This document shows, one piece after another, positions 1-12,388 of a DNA stretch of 64,000 nt. The translations under genes were made by a program, and so were the position numbers. This DNA is from Carallia brachiata (taxonomy: Eukaryota > Streptophyta > Magnoliopsida > Malpighiales > Rhizophoraceae): positions 11,342,647 to 11,406,646 of the forward strand of contig JADCRB010000016.1 in the NCBI GenBank assembly GCA_021464245.1, read 5' to 3'. The notes below the pieces were generated by a model. It was not told the DNA's origin, did not search any database, and saw only the letters and a program-made list of their open reading frames with translations. Position 1 is the first letter of the stretch. Each line of letters begins with the position of its first letter.

Positions 1-207
1 GCTTGTCTTCCCTTCGAAACAGTTTTGTGCTTTCATGTGCTTTTAATGATTGAATTTTCTGGGTTTTGCCTTGTACTGCCTCTCTTGTTTGGTCCCTTTT
101 TTCGTGATTATCAGTCAGATGTCTCCATTGTTCAATTTCTCTGTTCATTTCTTGGTATAAGTATTTAAAATTGCAAATGAACTTGATTTTACATTGGTAT
201 GCTGCAG

Positions 208-1902
208 ATGCTTGTTTGATAGATTGCAGTTTCTGTGGAGCAGATCTCCGCTCTGCACATTTGCAGGTTCAGCATCCATTATTTATTAAATAACATAGAA
301 TATCTACATTTTTTTTTTCTCTCATGAGATTTGAGGCATTTTTAGCTTATAATTGGTCATTCAGCATTCATCCACTGCAACTTATTCTTTTGTTTCTAGC
401 ATTGATATACCTAATTTTGAGTAACTGTTGAGTTGATTTCTTGGACAAAAATGTAAATCATTAGCTTTTTATGTTAGATGTGGACACTAGGTTGACGTAT
501 GATTAGTGTATTGCAACTAGGAACTTCAAGCGCCACCATGATAAAGGATATTTGGTGGAAAGAGCAAAGATGAGCGAGAAAATTTAGTTTGGTTGTCCAG
601 TTGGTCTATTCTCTTTTTAGAAGTAAAACCGATCAAATGTATCTATTCAGGATGTAAAACTTGAGTCCGCTCTTCTTTTGTCAACCTTTGGTTTGATGGC
701 CGATAGACTAACCTTCTGGTCCCTGAATTTTAGACTGCTGATCTGTCAAGTGCAAACTTGGAAGGTGCCAATCTGGAAGGAGCCAATCTGAAGGTAGTAA
801 TGCTTTTGGTCACTTTATAAATCTATAATCTGGCTGATGCTTTTTAGGATGAAATTTATGAAAAGGGAAAATGTAGCTTATGTTAATCTGGTCAATTACT
901 GGATATCTTGGCATAATGAATAATGAGTTCAATTCGGCTCAAGTTTCTTCAGTAGCCTATGCACTAATTTATTTAAACCTTGTTTATTCCAGGGTGCAAA
1001 GTTGAATAATGCCAACTTGAAGGGTGCAGACCTTCAACGAGCTTATCTTCGACAAGTCAATTTACAAAATGCAGTAAGTTGTGCTTATCTGGCACCTCTG
1101 TTTTCTTTTTCATTCCTCTTTTTAAGTTTAGATGTTATTGGATATATTTCAATCACTGTCCTTTACCTGCATATGTATGGCGTAGAATTTTTTCTATATT
1201 TTCTGGCTGTCACATTCTTTGAACAGATACTTTTGTGATCGCTATTGTCCATGTGTATCCGGATTCATGCTTTAGAGATTTTCTTCAATTCCTCTAGCTG
1301 TTCGTATATATTTTGTTTTGTTGGGAGGTATGTTTCTTCATCCATATTACATAATCACGAATCCCTTTTTTTTTTTGGTACATTGGAAAAATAGTCACCA
1401 CTCACCAGAAAGTATCTTTAAAAGCAGTCATGTGAAAGTAGAGTTCATGAATATGGCAGAAACTTGTGTGTTGCTTATCAATTGCTTTCCCCGTTGATAT
1501 TTAAGTTTTGTGATGATTGTTCCTTGAACATAGTGAGGTACATTTTCCTTCTTGCAAAAGGTTTTGTTGCTATAATTTGCCATGCACTGTTAGTGGAGGG
1601 GCTTTCTTATTCAATTGGATGCTTTCGGTTTTAGCAGTTGAACATTCTGCTAGAAACAAATTGTGTGATTTATTTGCATCAACTGGTTTATATTTCCAAT
1701 TTTGATTCCTATCACACCTGTTCTCTCCTTCTGTTTCTTTCTGTCCCTTTGTGCAGAGTCAATCGAAATCGTCCGTAGTTCACAGTCAATCGAAATTGTC
1801 TATAGTTCATTGTAATTCAGTTTCAAACTTTGTCTTCCGACTCCTCAGCATTTGGAAGGTGCAAAACTTGATGGTGCCAATCTGCTTGAAGCAATTCAAT
1901 GA
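208..1902 (+). CDS. FIP2: FIP2-like BTB/pentapeptide-repeat protein, 3' part (last four exons)
   Basis: This is the C-terminal pentapeptide-repeat domain of a plant protein of the FIP2 type (formin-interacting, BTB/T1 domain at the N terminus). The gene starts left of the window. Coding exons with GT-AG borders are 208-266, 734-793, 993-1073 and 1849-1902 (TGA). Phases join without a break: the first exon begins at phase 1 and the rest are phase 0. The product reads as A(D/N)LxxAxLxG repeats, for example ADLSSANLEGANLEGANLK in the second exon and GAKLNNANLKGADLQRAYL in the third, ending LLEAIQ. From memory of the Arabidopsis protein, the order DACL, CSFCGADLR, SANLEGANLEGANLKGAKL and LQRAYLR is the same. 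The family is thought to link formin and actin to a BTB scaffold. The repeat forms a right-handed beta helix. The BTB part is not visible here, so the name rests on the repeat domain alone. Confidence 0.88.
1757..1810 (+). repeat. 27-bp tandem duplication in the last FIP2-like intron
   Basis: Two adjacent 27-bp units (1757-1783 and 1784-1810), each beginning AGTCAATCGAAAT, differ at a few bases. They lie 39 bp before the last exon and directly after a GTGCAG that could serve as an alternative acceptor. Confidence 0.75.
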
Positions 1903-2909
1903 CTTTGCACTTTGGAGACCAAAACTGTGTATACTCAATATTGGTCATACATACGAATCTTATTTACGACTGCTTTATTTCATTATACCATCCATCCCTC
2001 GCATATAAAGTTTGTGTGTATGTTGAGGATGGTTTGACTGGATCAATTAAAGTCTTACTAATATTACGTACATAAAAGCATGGTTCTCCTTCTCCAATTT
2101 TAGCTTTGGTCAAACCCTCTGGGAGGGAAATTATTGTGCATACTTCACGGTCAATCTTAGACACATTGACCAAGCTCCTATTGTGCTCTGGGATTCTCCT
2201 TCTTCAGGCATGCACAGCCTTCTGCAAGTTGATATTGTTGGAATGAGCCGCAGCTGTGGTGGATAATGCTCCTCTTTTGATTGTTAAAAAAGCTTTGGTC
2301 TATTACTTTGTGCATGCCGCACAAGTTGCATGGTAAAGTGGCATTCTGATTGTTATTGGGCTGCACGGTCTTGATTGAATTACAAACTGTAAACTGCAGC
2401 TTTTAAGGGTTTTTCTCAATGATACAATGCCATTGTATTTAACCGTGAAAGTTGGGATTTATTTTTAAAATTCCAAAAAGAATAGGAGAAAGCGAAAAGC
2501 TGAGAGAGCGAGAGCTTCAAGCCTCAGGACCGACACATGGTCCATGCTACCAAAAAAAAAAAAGAAAAAAAAAGAAAAAAAATGAGCTTTAAGCCTATCA
2601 CCATTAGATCTAGTCGTTAGAAAAATTTGTTTGTACAATGTGAGACTGTAAGGTGTCATTTGTCTTTCTCTTTTTTTTTAAAGAAAAAAAAAGGAAAAAA
2701 ACTGAGAGAGAGAAAAAGAAAATCAAAGAAAAAGTAAATATGGGACCAAATTAACGGAGCCATATCAAGCTTGTCAAGTTCCTTTCTGAGAGGCAGTAAA
2801 TGGGCAATTGCAAATTGCAAGGCAATTTATCCGCTCTTTCAAGCATCCACATGATCTATACTATAACCACGGTGGTACCACAAAGTCCTCAGCCCATAAA
2901 TAATGTAAG

Positions 2910-3123
2910 ACGTGGTCGTTGGTCAAGGATAATTAAAAAAAGGGCATTAAAATGTTTTTTTTTTTTTTTTTATTTTATGTGGAGAGATATTATTATAATT
3001 TAAAATTAAATGTGATTGGACGAGAATAATATTAAAATGAGCGATCACGAGAGTTCATGGATTCTAAATTTTTGGTTAACTCCATTTTCTATCATTATCT
3101 TCATTTGATTTTGCCTATAAATA
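2910..3123 (+). promoter_or_regulatory. Dehydrin A promoter: ACGTGG core and TATA box
   Basis: ACGTGG, an ABRE/G-box type core, lies at 2910-2915, and TATAAATA at 3116-3123, 84 bp before the start codon. An ABRE core would fit stress or ABA control, as is usual for dehydrins. Function is inferred from motif and distance only. Confidence 0.5.
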
Positions 3124-3206
3124 AGCCACTCTAGACCCCATTTCCTCTTCATCTAAAAAACAAAAGAGCCATTCAAAGAGAAGGATAAACTAATAAAGAG
3201 AAAACG

Positions 3207-3509
3207 ATGGCAGGAATAATGAACAAGATTGGGGAGGCTCTCCACATGGGAGGCCACAAAGAAGAGCACAAAGGTGCTCATGAGCATCATCAAGACCAGG
3301 GTGATCAGCACAAGCACCATGATGATCACAAAGGTGATCATGGTCATGGCCATGGGCATGGTGAGCACCACAAGGAAGGGTTCATGGACAAGATCCATGG
3401 TGACCAACATGGCCACGATGGGGAGAAAAAGAAGAAGAAGGAGAAGAAGAAGCATGAACATGGCCATGATGATCATCATGGTCATAGCAGCGATAGCGAC
3501 AGCGATTAG
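3207..3509 (+). CDS. HIRD11: Histidine-rich KS-type dehydrin (HIRD11-like), copy A
   Basis: This is a single-exon 100-residue protein that starts MAGIMNKIGEALHMGG, as in Arabidopsis HIRD11 (about 98 residues). Order along the chain: N-terminal amphipathic NKIGEALH segment; a His/Asp/Gly-rich stretch (residues about 17-52) with repeated HGHGHG; a K-like segment HKEGFMDKIHG (about 55-65); a lysine run (about 74-83); a second His-rich stretch; and the terminal acidic serine tail SSDSDSD, a typical CK2-type S segment. The family is intrinsically disordered, accumulates in cold, drought or ABA, binds Zn, Cu and Ni through histidines, and protects enzymes and membranes in cytosol and nucleus. The N- and C-terminal signatures make the assignment firm. 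A TATAAATA box sits 84 bp upstream. It is the intact member of a duplicated pair (see 14,907). Confidence 0.92.
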   Translation: MAGIMNKIGEALHMGGHKEEHKGAHEHHQDQGDQHKHHDDHKGDHGHGHGHGEHHKEGFMDKIHGDQHGHDGEKKKKKEKKKHEHGHDDHHGHSSDSDSD

Positions 3510-6216
3510 ATCTACTTAATTACATGTTTAATTGACATATATAGGTAACTCATTAACATTTTCATGTGTAGTTTTCACAATAACTTGGTTTGTAAAAAAA
3601 AAAAAAAAACGAAAAACCTTTCACAATAATTTTAATACCCATTTTAATTAGTGGTTTTTTTTTTTTTGGGTTTTTTGTTTTGCAGGTGTGTTGGAGGGGG
3701 AATCCTGTCAAGTTGTGTCTGCTGGTGTTAAAGCTATCAAAATTTAACCTCACAAAAAAAAAAAAAAAAAAAAAAATTGCCCTGCTTTTTGTTCCTGTGG
3801 CTGTAAAAATTTAAAGCGAGTTTAGGCAGGGAGTGAATGCTAATGCAGATATGTTTTGTACAATAAGGAGAATGGTAATAAATATCTTTTGTGTATCAAT
3901 TATTGTTTTTGTTGTTAATCAGAAATCAAAATGAGAACTGGAGATTTCAGCAGACCAAAAGCTGGAACTGCAATGAGACCAAAAAAAGGGGGTGCTACAT
4001 TGGTAATAGAATGAGTAGAGACCTACTTTTCTCTTTTTGTTAATTGGTCTAATTAAAATTTAAATTCAGACATTTTTAATTTTATAAGACTGAACCTGAT
4101 ACTAGTTGAGTTATAACTTATTGATCTAGAAAATTTTCTGAAGATGAGGCCATGAATCTGGGTCTGCAGGAAGGGGCTTTCAGCTGCTTAGCACTTGGGT
4201 GATGGTTACCCCTTTGTGCTTGATTGTTTAGCATCAGATTAGTCCATTTACCAATCCCTCTGGAGCCCATTTATGGCGCTCTTAAACAGGCCTAACGCTC
4301 TCTGCTCTAACCGCCCTCAAAACAAAACTTTAGTGGATCCAACTTGTTTCTCCTTTTCTTTTTGGATCATCACTCTTCCTGTTTTTCTTAATCCTATAAA
4401 ATATCGATTTACGTGTTGAACCAATGCATAAAATAAATTGGGCAAAACTCAAAATGAAACAACAATGCAATGATGGGCATATCTACATGTATATTAATAT
4501 TGTTGAAATCGATGATTTTGAGCAATTTTTGAAAGTAAAAATTACTTATGCGACTATGTTTGCTTAAGTTTAGAGATATTAAAAAACTGTTATATACATT
4601 GACTACATTATCTCTCTTCATTAATTCTGGAAATATCGACTAGTATAACAATCATAGATTCCCAAATTCAATCAACTATTGAATTTTAATTTCATTTAAT
4701 TAACCACTCCAACTCAATCATGTCAACTAACACTTAAATGTAAAATGGTATAGATTAAAAAGAAATTTCAGTTATTCATTGTGTAAATTTGACATAGTAA
4801 AATAAAAAAGAATTTGATAATATTTCATAATGAAATAAAAAAATAAAAGAATTTGATATTGTATATTTTTCTTATTTTTAATTATCCAATTTCGATAGTA
4901 TTTCATATTAAATTTTATTTTCTTAACATAAACCATTAAACTATTTGACATTGTATATTGTTGTTATTTTTAATTATTCAACTTAGTTCATTATTATTTC
5001 ACATTGATTTAAAAATTTAATGAATTAATAAGATATTTACTAATTTTACTTATTTTTTTAGGTGAGTAAAATTTACTTATAATTTAATATCATATAATTT
5101 ATTTTTTTATTTTAATAGGCCTCACTCATTGTCAGCGGCGGATTCAAAAATTTTTGACAGGGAAGGCAAAACTTAGATGCATATAAGAAAAAAGTAGTAA
5201 AAGAGAGTAGACATAAAGTTTAGGGAGGGCAAAAGCTTTAATTTTAGGGTGGGCAATAGGTTAAAATTAGGATAAATTATACCTAAATACACTTTTTTTT
5301 TTAGGGTGGACAACAATGAATGGTTCCGCAAATGCTCATTGTGTAATATAAAATGAATAAGTTATACTTACTAAAAAATACAAGTCAAATTAAAAATTTC
5401 TTATTTTATTTATAATATAAAACCGCGTAATGTGCGACGTATGTAACAGGCTCAGATATATATATATAGAGGCAGGAGGACCTATAATATTATGAGTAGG
5501 AAAATACACTTCCTATTTTTATAATTACCCACATACTTTTTTATAAGTTCTATAAGTCTTCTTTTCAACAATAGAAACACGTGTTTCGATAAGTCAAAAA
5601 AAAAAAAAAAAGAGCTTATGACTTAAATCTTCTCAATTTTTATTTTTTTAATTACTGTCATATTATTCTAAAAAAAATTCGTCTGATTAATTTACTTTTC
5701 ATTTTTATTTTCTTTGTTTGAGGGTAATACTTCACAATGCTATTAGGAAGGATTACATTGCAGTGGACTAAAACACTACATGAAAGAAGAGGAAACAAAT
5801 TCTGTACTGTCCATAAAAATTACCGACCATTTATTAATATATTTTCTTTTGTATTTTTGTAAAGTAAAATACAGTGAACAAGTATCTCTTAATAAATAGA
5901 AAAAAAGGATTAAGAAAACAAACTCTAATGATTCGTCTTAGCAAAAGACTCGGGTAACTTATTTAACGATTATATTAATTTTTGAGTCAAGAAAACATCT
6001 GAAATTAACGTGGTCAAAAGAAGAAACATACATAGATTACTCATGATATTTGCAGCCACACACCCGCACTCACAGCTGTGACCAAATGTAGCTTTGTTAA
6101 TCTTGCACATGACACTATATATGGGATAGGATAATTAAAACAAACACAAATTTATTTATTAAAGTAGCAATATTGCCATGCTTGCAACAACGACTAAAGA
6201 ACTAATTACTAACGCG
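3510..6216. other. Intergenic, AT-rich, between dehydrin A and defensin A
   Basis: No supportable gene. It holds long A/T runs (3590-3610, 3650-3670, 3755-3775) and several AT-rich short repeats. A piece near 5120-5330, starting around GGCGGATTCAAAAATTTTTG, is absent from duplicate B and is probably a small insertion. The rest aligns with 15,210-17,700. Confidence 0.6.
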
Positions 6217-6849
6217 CTAGCAGTAGAAGTAGCAGAAGCAAGCAAATCCAGGGAAATCGAAGTGGCAAGAGCCGCTCCTTGCATCCTCCCTTTTTATGCA
6301 TTGGTCATTACAGTGTGATGTTTCGCCACAAAAGCCTGTCCATGTTTTGCTACGCCTCTCGCATACTCTTGCTTCTGCCCTTTTCATTTCATCTGTCCCA
6401 AATCAACCCAAAAATTAATAATAATCTTTGCACGTATTAGAATTTTCAGATTAATACACCTGAACACATATGATACTTTTTCCCTTTTTGATTATTTTAC
6501 TTGATGAGGATATTAATATATAATCAGTAATAAAACCTCATTTTCAAAAAAAATTAAAAAAAGGAGTTTTGCATAGGGATTTAGAGTTTTAAAGTGATGT
6601 GTACAGTTGATTGGTTAAATTTAAAAAAAATAAAAAAATAAAAATTATTAAATATTATCAAATAAATTATAATTTATTTTAGTATTATTTAAGTAAAGTT
6701 ATGTAATTATATTCTTTTTTAAATATTCGATAATATATATATATATATATATATATAGTGGACAGCCCACGCTTACCCGAGCCAGCAAGGAGGATGAAAA
6801 TGAAAAGGATGGCAAAGAAGGAACCGTATTTAATTATGGTCTTAGCCAT
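6217..6849 (-). CDS. Plant defensin (gamma-thionin type), copy A
   Basis: This is a two-exon gene. Exon 1 is 6777-6849 and encodes the signal peptide; exon 2 is 6217-6392. The intron is GTAAGC...CAG, phase 1. The product is 82 residues: a hydrophobic signal starting [20 protein letters not shown], then a short linker and a mature domain with eight cysteines spaced C-x10-C-x5-C-x3-C-x10-C-x8-C-x1-C-x3-C, the plant defensin pattern. The gamma-core GSC-x8-C is present. Such peptides are secreted, stabilised by four disulfides and usually antifungal; the actual target cannot be read from sequence. A TATAAATG box (6917-6924) lies about 70 bp upstream of the ATG. The intron starts next to an (AT)n microsatellite. 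It is nearly identical in its mature part to the copy at 17,703. Confidence 0.9.
6733..6757. repeat. (AT)n microsatellite in the defensin A intron
   Basis: This is a pure AT dinucleotide run a few bases inside the intron from the donor site. The duplicate gene has (CT)n and (GT)n at the same place. Confidence 0.85.
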
Positions 6850-6949
6850 ATTGGCTACTGTCTCTCTCTTAGGCCGAATATATGGGAATGGGGATGGGTG
6901 AACTACTGTACTGGGGCATTTATAGCTGAAGAAATTCAATTTCTTCTAG

Positions 6950-9900
6950 CTAGTGGACGTGATGATTTGGTTGTGAAGATATGACCAATAGTAGATAAAA
7001 TAAACAATTAAAATTAATTGAACTTGGGTCCAAAGTCTCTGCGCACTGAAATATTTTGTTCAATCTAACATTATTCACTGAGCCAATTGTCGGCATGGAT
7101 GTATATATAATAATTGCATCACCATCTGTTTTCTTGGAGTTTTTTGCTAGAATAACAAGACTCGATTTAATCCAATAAAATTTTATCAATTTTTATTATA
7201 ATTACGTGAGGTTAAACATATATTAATCTTACCAAATATTTTGAAGAGAAATGAACGTATAATTTCATGATATAAACAAAATTTTCTAATCACTGTGTTA
7301 CAATAATAAGTGGTCTAATGGAGTAATGGTTAATATAACTCGCTTTTAAGCATAGACGCATCCTATATAGATTGTATGGCAGTAGGTGAAGCATAAAATG
7401 AAGTCCTGAAGCTTATTTTCATTGGACTTTATATTACGTCGCATGGAAGATGGTCACGCCTTAAAGTTTAAATGCTGAGTTTTCAAATATACACTCATCA
7501 CCGATGTATTGACACTCGATATTCATAGATTTACTTCCCAATCATATTGTGGAGGAGATCTAAATCTTTGAGTTTGACTGTGTCGGCAACATGTATATTT
7601 AATTATATTTAATAATTTATTAATTTTTTAAAATTTAAGTACATTTTTTATATTTAAATTATTAAATATATTTTTCGTTATATTGCCATCTCTGTTTCCT
7701 TGAATTTCACTTATATTTTACGTTTCCAAAATAGACCCCATCAAATATTTTTTATTTGTTATGATCATCTCTATTTTAAGTATTTGAGTAATTTTAGACA
7801 AAATATTCCCACTAAATTTTTTTTAATATGTTGATTATAATATTTATAAATCAAAATTAGAGTAATTTTATTTAGATATTTTATTTAACTACCTTTATAA
7901 AGATAGGCCTTCCATCCAAAACTTGATAGCCCGTAAACGCTTTTTCCATACCTAACCGCGGGTGTGAAATATTCCCATTATGTCGATGCCAATTGAATTA
8001 ATGTTATTAGTCGTGAATATGAACTGTTTTAGTATTTTCCGTTTCTTCAGAAATTTAGACCAGGCTAAACTATTCTTTATTTGAGCTGCCCTCGTCAATT
8101 TTGTTTTGCAAATCAATTGTTAATAGATAAAATTAACATGAACATGCTAATTTACCTTGACCAGAACATTATACCTCACATATCTTAAAGTGTAAATTAC
8201 GAGAATTGACACATATAAAATATTATTTTCGGTTCACAATATGAATATAAAGAGAGGTTGATCTCATATTCATTAAAACATATTGTGCTCATTACACACT
8301 GCACCTATATTATGGTTGAAACTTAAGATATTTACGAAATATACTTACGTTGAGGTCAAACTTTAGAATACTTTTATAAAATATGACATTGAAATGTAGA
8401 TATGCTGTGTGAGACAATACTCGAACCTACAACTTGTGAGATTGAAGTCTTGCTTGCTAGATACCTGAGTCCACCCTTGAGGCACAAAAACACAATATGG
8501 TACAACTCATATATATCTTAGAGCTTTTTATGCTATTGGCGATCATAACATTAGAAAAATCTAATTGACATTTTGATCGACAAGATAACGAAAAAGTTTG
8601 AGATCCGGATAAAGCCCATATTTGTAGCACTAATCACATGAAATGTTAGAGAGTAAGGGATACTGAAAGGTGGATTTGTACAAATGAACTATATTGCTAA
8701 AATAGTCTTTAAAAATAAAGGTCTCAAGCTAGAATTCTATTCAGAATCAAGGCAGGTTTGTGTTTCTAAAAAGAATCCTGATTAAAATTACATCAAAAGG
8801 ATTGCTCTGGTCCTAAGGAAACGTGATAGTCACGTGTATTAGTCTGGAAACAGGTTGGCAAAGTTTCAACTTGGAATGGAATGTCCTAGAGTTCATAACA
8901 TATCATCAAAGAAAATGGACGAGTGATCCAACAAAATCACCTCATTAATTACGTTTGTCCTTTGCCTATGGACCATGCAAATTTCATGGTAGATAGAAAT
9001 AAAAACGCTTTTTGTTTTGGATTTTGTTTTTGGGCCGGGGGTGGAGAAGTAGAGCGTTTGAATTTTTCTGCTCGAAACCTAATAATGCTTAAATTTTTTA
9101 TAATTATCGTAATATTTTTTATAATAAGAAAATACATTTGATTGTTTTTTATTATAAAAAGTAGGTACTTACTAATTTTATTCTTTTTTTTAGTCAGTAA
9201 AATTAACTCATAATCTAATACTATTCAAATATTATTTTAAATTTTTTTGATTCAAGTGAATCATATTTATTGTGTGATATAAGATCATGAATAATTTACA
9301 CTCATTTAAAAAAGGAGTCAAAATAGAAATCCCATAAAAAGATATTATGATGATTACAAAAAATTTTGGCGTCATTAGATTGGGATACAATTTCGAATAC
9401 AAAAATTTTTAATGTTGTAATGATACTCTTTAATTTTTTTTTTTAAGTTTTTAATTCCATTTCATATATATACAGAAATACTTTATGGACACACATAAGC
9501 GGGAATGCAATAGATACACAATAATTTGGACCGCTAGATTATTAAAAATTGAATTGAATCTGAAAAACAAGAAATAGATAAATCATTAGAAATCGTTAAA
9601 TTAATTGTATTCTCTTATATGTGTTATTAAGTATGTATATCTAATCAAACTCATATGTATATGTTGCCAGTATATGTCAGGTAAGGCTTCATGTCAGCCC
9701 ACTAATAAAATTCGTCATTTAAATATGACCGCAGGATTGATTTGGATCTCAATGAGGAGCACGTGATATGTACTAATAAAAGAAAAGTTCACGATAAATT
9801 TAAAAAAATAAAAAAATTGTTTGATTATATTGGAGATTAATTTTCTTTTTATCTATTAAGTAATTTATTAGGCACAAATTACACAATTAGTAGTTCATTT

Positions 9901-10300
9901 TTATAAATTTCATGTTTTTTATTTTTAAAATTAGAACTTAAGAAATTTAAGTGTTTTTTAAGGATGATTTCATTAATAATTTTGTAATTTTTTTAATTAT
10001 TTCAATTTTTTTTAGCTACAAAAAAGACAAAGGTCAAGAAATGAGAATAAAGTTACCACAACACAAGATTTTAAGATAATATTCCAACCAATTGTGTGGT
10101 AATCTTTTTTTTTTTAAATTGTGAAAATCATTTTGTAATTCCCGACAGGTTTTTAAATTTTAGTTGAAAGGGTTGGTCCTAACAATGGGCTCAAATCATT
10201 ACCGACCCAACAGGTTTACCCAACAGGTTTAGAGATAAAGGCTATTTTTGCATTATACGAAAGCCTCATTCCAGCCCAATATACAAGGTAGGCATGGTGG
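6950..10300. other. Intergenic right part of duplication copy A
   Basis: No gene recognised. The block contains several segments conserved in copy B (about 7000-7160, 7460-7570, 8570-8700, 8800-8980 and 10,130-10,300), separated by unrelated AT-rich sequence. A stretch near 8400-8480 with TCGAACCTACAAC resembles the tRNA-like part of a SINE but is too degraded to call. Confidence 0.55.
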
Positions 10301-10383
10301 ATCTGATGAATTAGTTAGTCGGTCGCCAATTTATTGTTAAAAAAAAAATTTTTTTTAAAAAGAAAAAGAAAAGAAGAGTACCT

Positions 10384-10482
10384 AAGGAGCCGCTTGGCCG
10401 ACGGCTAGTGGAGCAGTGGCTTGGCCGTGGCTGGCGGCCGGTAGAGCAGTGGCCTGGCCATCGGCAGCGCTCTTAGGAGAAC
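10384..10482. repeat. GC-rich imperfect ~33-bp tandem repeat
   Basis: A short GC-rich island in very AT-rich flanks. Three imperfect units contain CTTGGCCG or CCTGGCCA followed by TGGAGCAG or TAGAGCAG. It might encode a short repetitive peptide, but no ORF context supports that. It resembles a fragment of a transposon or a gene tail. Confidence 0.5.
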
Positions 10483-11484
10483 CCTTCACCTCACTTCTTA
10501 GGATATGTATTTTTCTTGTCTTAAATATTTGCACGTTTTATATATAAGTTTTAAATTTTTTTAAGATTTTATTTGAATAATAAATATTTTGATTTCATAC
10601 TAAATTAGTTTATACATTTATGGAAAGTGGTCAATTTACTAAAAAATAATTTTGACATTACACAAATTATTTGAAAAAATATTAAATATATGAATTGAAT
10701 CTTTTTTCATAAAAAAATATACACATTTCTTATTTAATTCGTATATTTATTAATTAAAAAAATATTTTAATGTGCATATTTGTTGTTGGAAAAAATATTT
10801 AATTTGTTTATTTGACCTTTTTTAATAATTTCTATTAAGTTAAACTCATTTATTAATAGATTAATCACTTTACATAAGCAAAATGATTGATTTGGTAAAA
10901 AAAAATCGAAAGTTCAGAATTCAAATGAAATGTCAAAAAAGTTTATGACTCATAAAAAAAAGTATAAAATTCTGGAACTAAAAAATTGCATATCCTCTCA
11001 CTTCCCTGGGCATCCTCATCTTCTCGCCGAGAAAAACTTTTCGCATATCTATTTTAAGTTCTTTCTTATTTTGACTTTCATGCCTAACCCCAGTGAAATG
11101 TTCTCTTAATGCTTCCATCCTGTTATCCCATCCCTTTTTATGAATGATCCATACATATGAAACCATCGAAACTAGTTTAAAAAAAGCCAGCAGTTAGCAC
11201 GGTAACCATCACGAACTTCATGAAAATGAGACTGTAACCAGAATAACCCGTTAAAACCTTAATCTCAACCATTTCATCTTTCAGAAAGTCCATTTTGCTA
11301 GCTTACAGACAGTTTGACTTTCTTTTGCAGCTTGTGTGGTTTGAGGAATTTGCATTGGCAGCGGCGGCCTCGAAGATTTTTGTCATTTTTTCTCACTTTG
11401 GAGGACGGCTTCTAAAGCGCTTTCCAACACTTGGGGACAGCCATTTTCGTTGCCATTACAACCGTTGATTTTACAATCAAAGTA

Positions 11485-11825
11485 TGACACAGCAGTATTT
11501 AGCGGTGACAAAATTAGTACATGATTAAGTCTTAGAGAAAGAAATTTTAAAGAGAAAGATAACACGAAAGACTAACTATCTAACTATTTTATTATATGTG
11601 AAAAAATATGTCTATAAAATCCTTTATCCCTTAGCCTTATATACATATTTATAGCTAAAGCCTAGAAAAGGAAACACATTAATGAAAAAATTAAAATAAA
11701 AAGGAAAATAGAATAATTATATAGAACATTCAATATTCCAGAATATTTTTAGAATATTCAAAGAATATGCTAAAAATATACCCAGAATATTTTGGATACG
11801 CTTGGAAGACATACCTTCTAGAATC
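11485..11825 (-). mobile_element. Probable LTR of the antisense Ty3/gypsy remnant
   Basis: Read on the - strand, the sequence directly after the pol remnant has promoter-like content: CTATAAATATG followed by TATATAAGGCTAAGGG, then T-rich sequence, ending near CTGCTGTGTCA. This is the expected position and layout of a 3' LTR. I could not find a matching second LTR in the window, so the borders are approximate. Confidence 0.45.
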
Positions 11826-11889
11826 TGCCTTTGGCTTTGGTTTTTTTATGATGATCCCAAGTTTTAAGCTACTTGTTTTACGTTATTCC

Positions 11890-12375
11890 GCTCCACTTGG
11901 GAAAAACTCGGCCTCGAGTTTAAGTTAGGCTCTGGATAGATAGGTTCATCAGTAGAGTAGAATGAGTAAATATCTACAACATTGGAGGTCCTTTAAATTT
12001 CCTATTCCTCGATTAGATCAATCACATAAGTATTGTCGTTGATCTTTTTCAATACTTAATAAGGACCATACTTCTTAAATTACAATTTGTGGTAGGAACC
12101 CATTAGAAACTGCTCCTTAAAAGAATTGTCATTCATATCACCCTTTTAAATAATTGACTTCTTCTATATTTGTGTGCCGCTTTCTTATCCTTTTCATTGG
12201 CAATCTCCCAGTTCTTTTTTACCTCAGTTTGGATTGGCTGTACCTGTTCTGCAAAATTTTCAGCTACAATACTAAGATCTGGAATGTGAGGAAGTTTAAC
12301 CAAATCCAAAACATGTTCCGGGCATAGAAAAGTGTCGTGTAAACCTGACAAATTGGTTAAGCTCGTACAAAGCAT
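11890..12375 (-). mobile_element. Ty3/gypsy retrotransposon remnant (C-terminal pol/integrase)
   Basis: Read on the - strand, 12,375-12,133 encodes an 80-residue piece with CPEHVLDLVKLPHIPDLS and AENFAEQVQPIQTEVKK, then AHKYRRSQLFK. It continues after frame breaks into matches to KKYGPYxVLKKINDNTYVIDL and ends near YPEPNLNSRPSFSQVE. This is the usual C-terminal tail of plant Ty3/gypsy polyproteins after the integrase core. Several stops and shifts show it is dead. No reverse transcriptase or protease is seen, so most of the element is gone. Confidence 0.75.
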
Positions 12376-12388
12376 CCAACATTACAAC

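Larger units (their letters stand above)
2170..10300. repeat. Segmental duplication, copy A (dehydrin + defensin cassette)
   Basis: This block aligns collinearly with 13,550-20,500. Shared landmarks in order are: the GCATGCACA.CCTTCTGCA segment just past FIP2 (2204 and 13,580), the dehydrin promoter and gene (3207 and 14,907), the defensin gene (6217-6849 and 17,703-18,418), a CTTAAAGTTT.AATGCTGA segment (7460 and 19,317), an AAATCCGGATAAAGC-like segment (8600 and 19,555), a TCCTAAGGAAACGTGATA segment (8812 and 19,890) and a GGGCTCAAATCATTAC segment (10,186 and 20,397). Copy A carries extra sequence around 5120-5330 that copy B lacks. Confidence 0.9.

Noticed and set aside
3153..3485. 110-codon antisense open frame, Met/Leu-rich
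   Set aside because: Shadow of the dehydrin gene; the His codons CAT and CAC read as Met and Val codons on the other strand.
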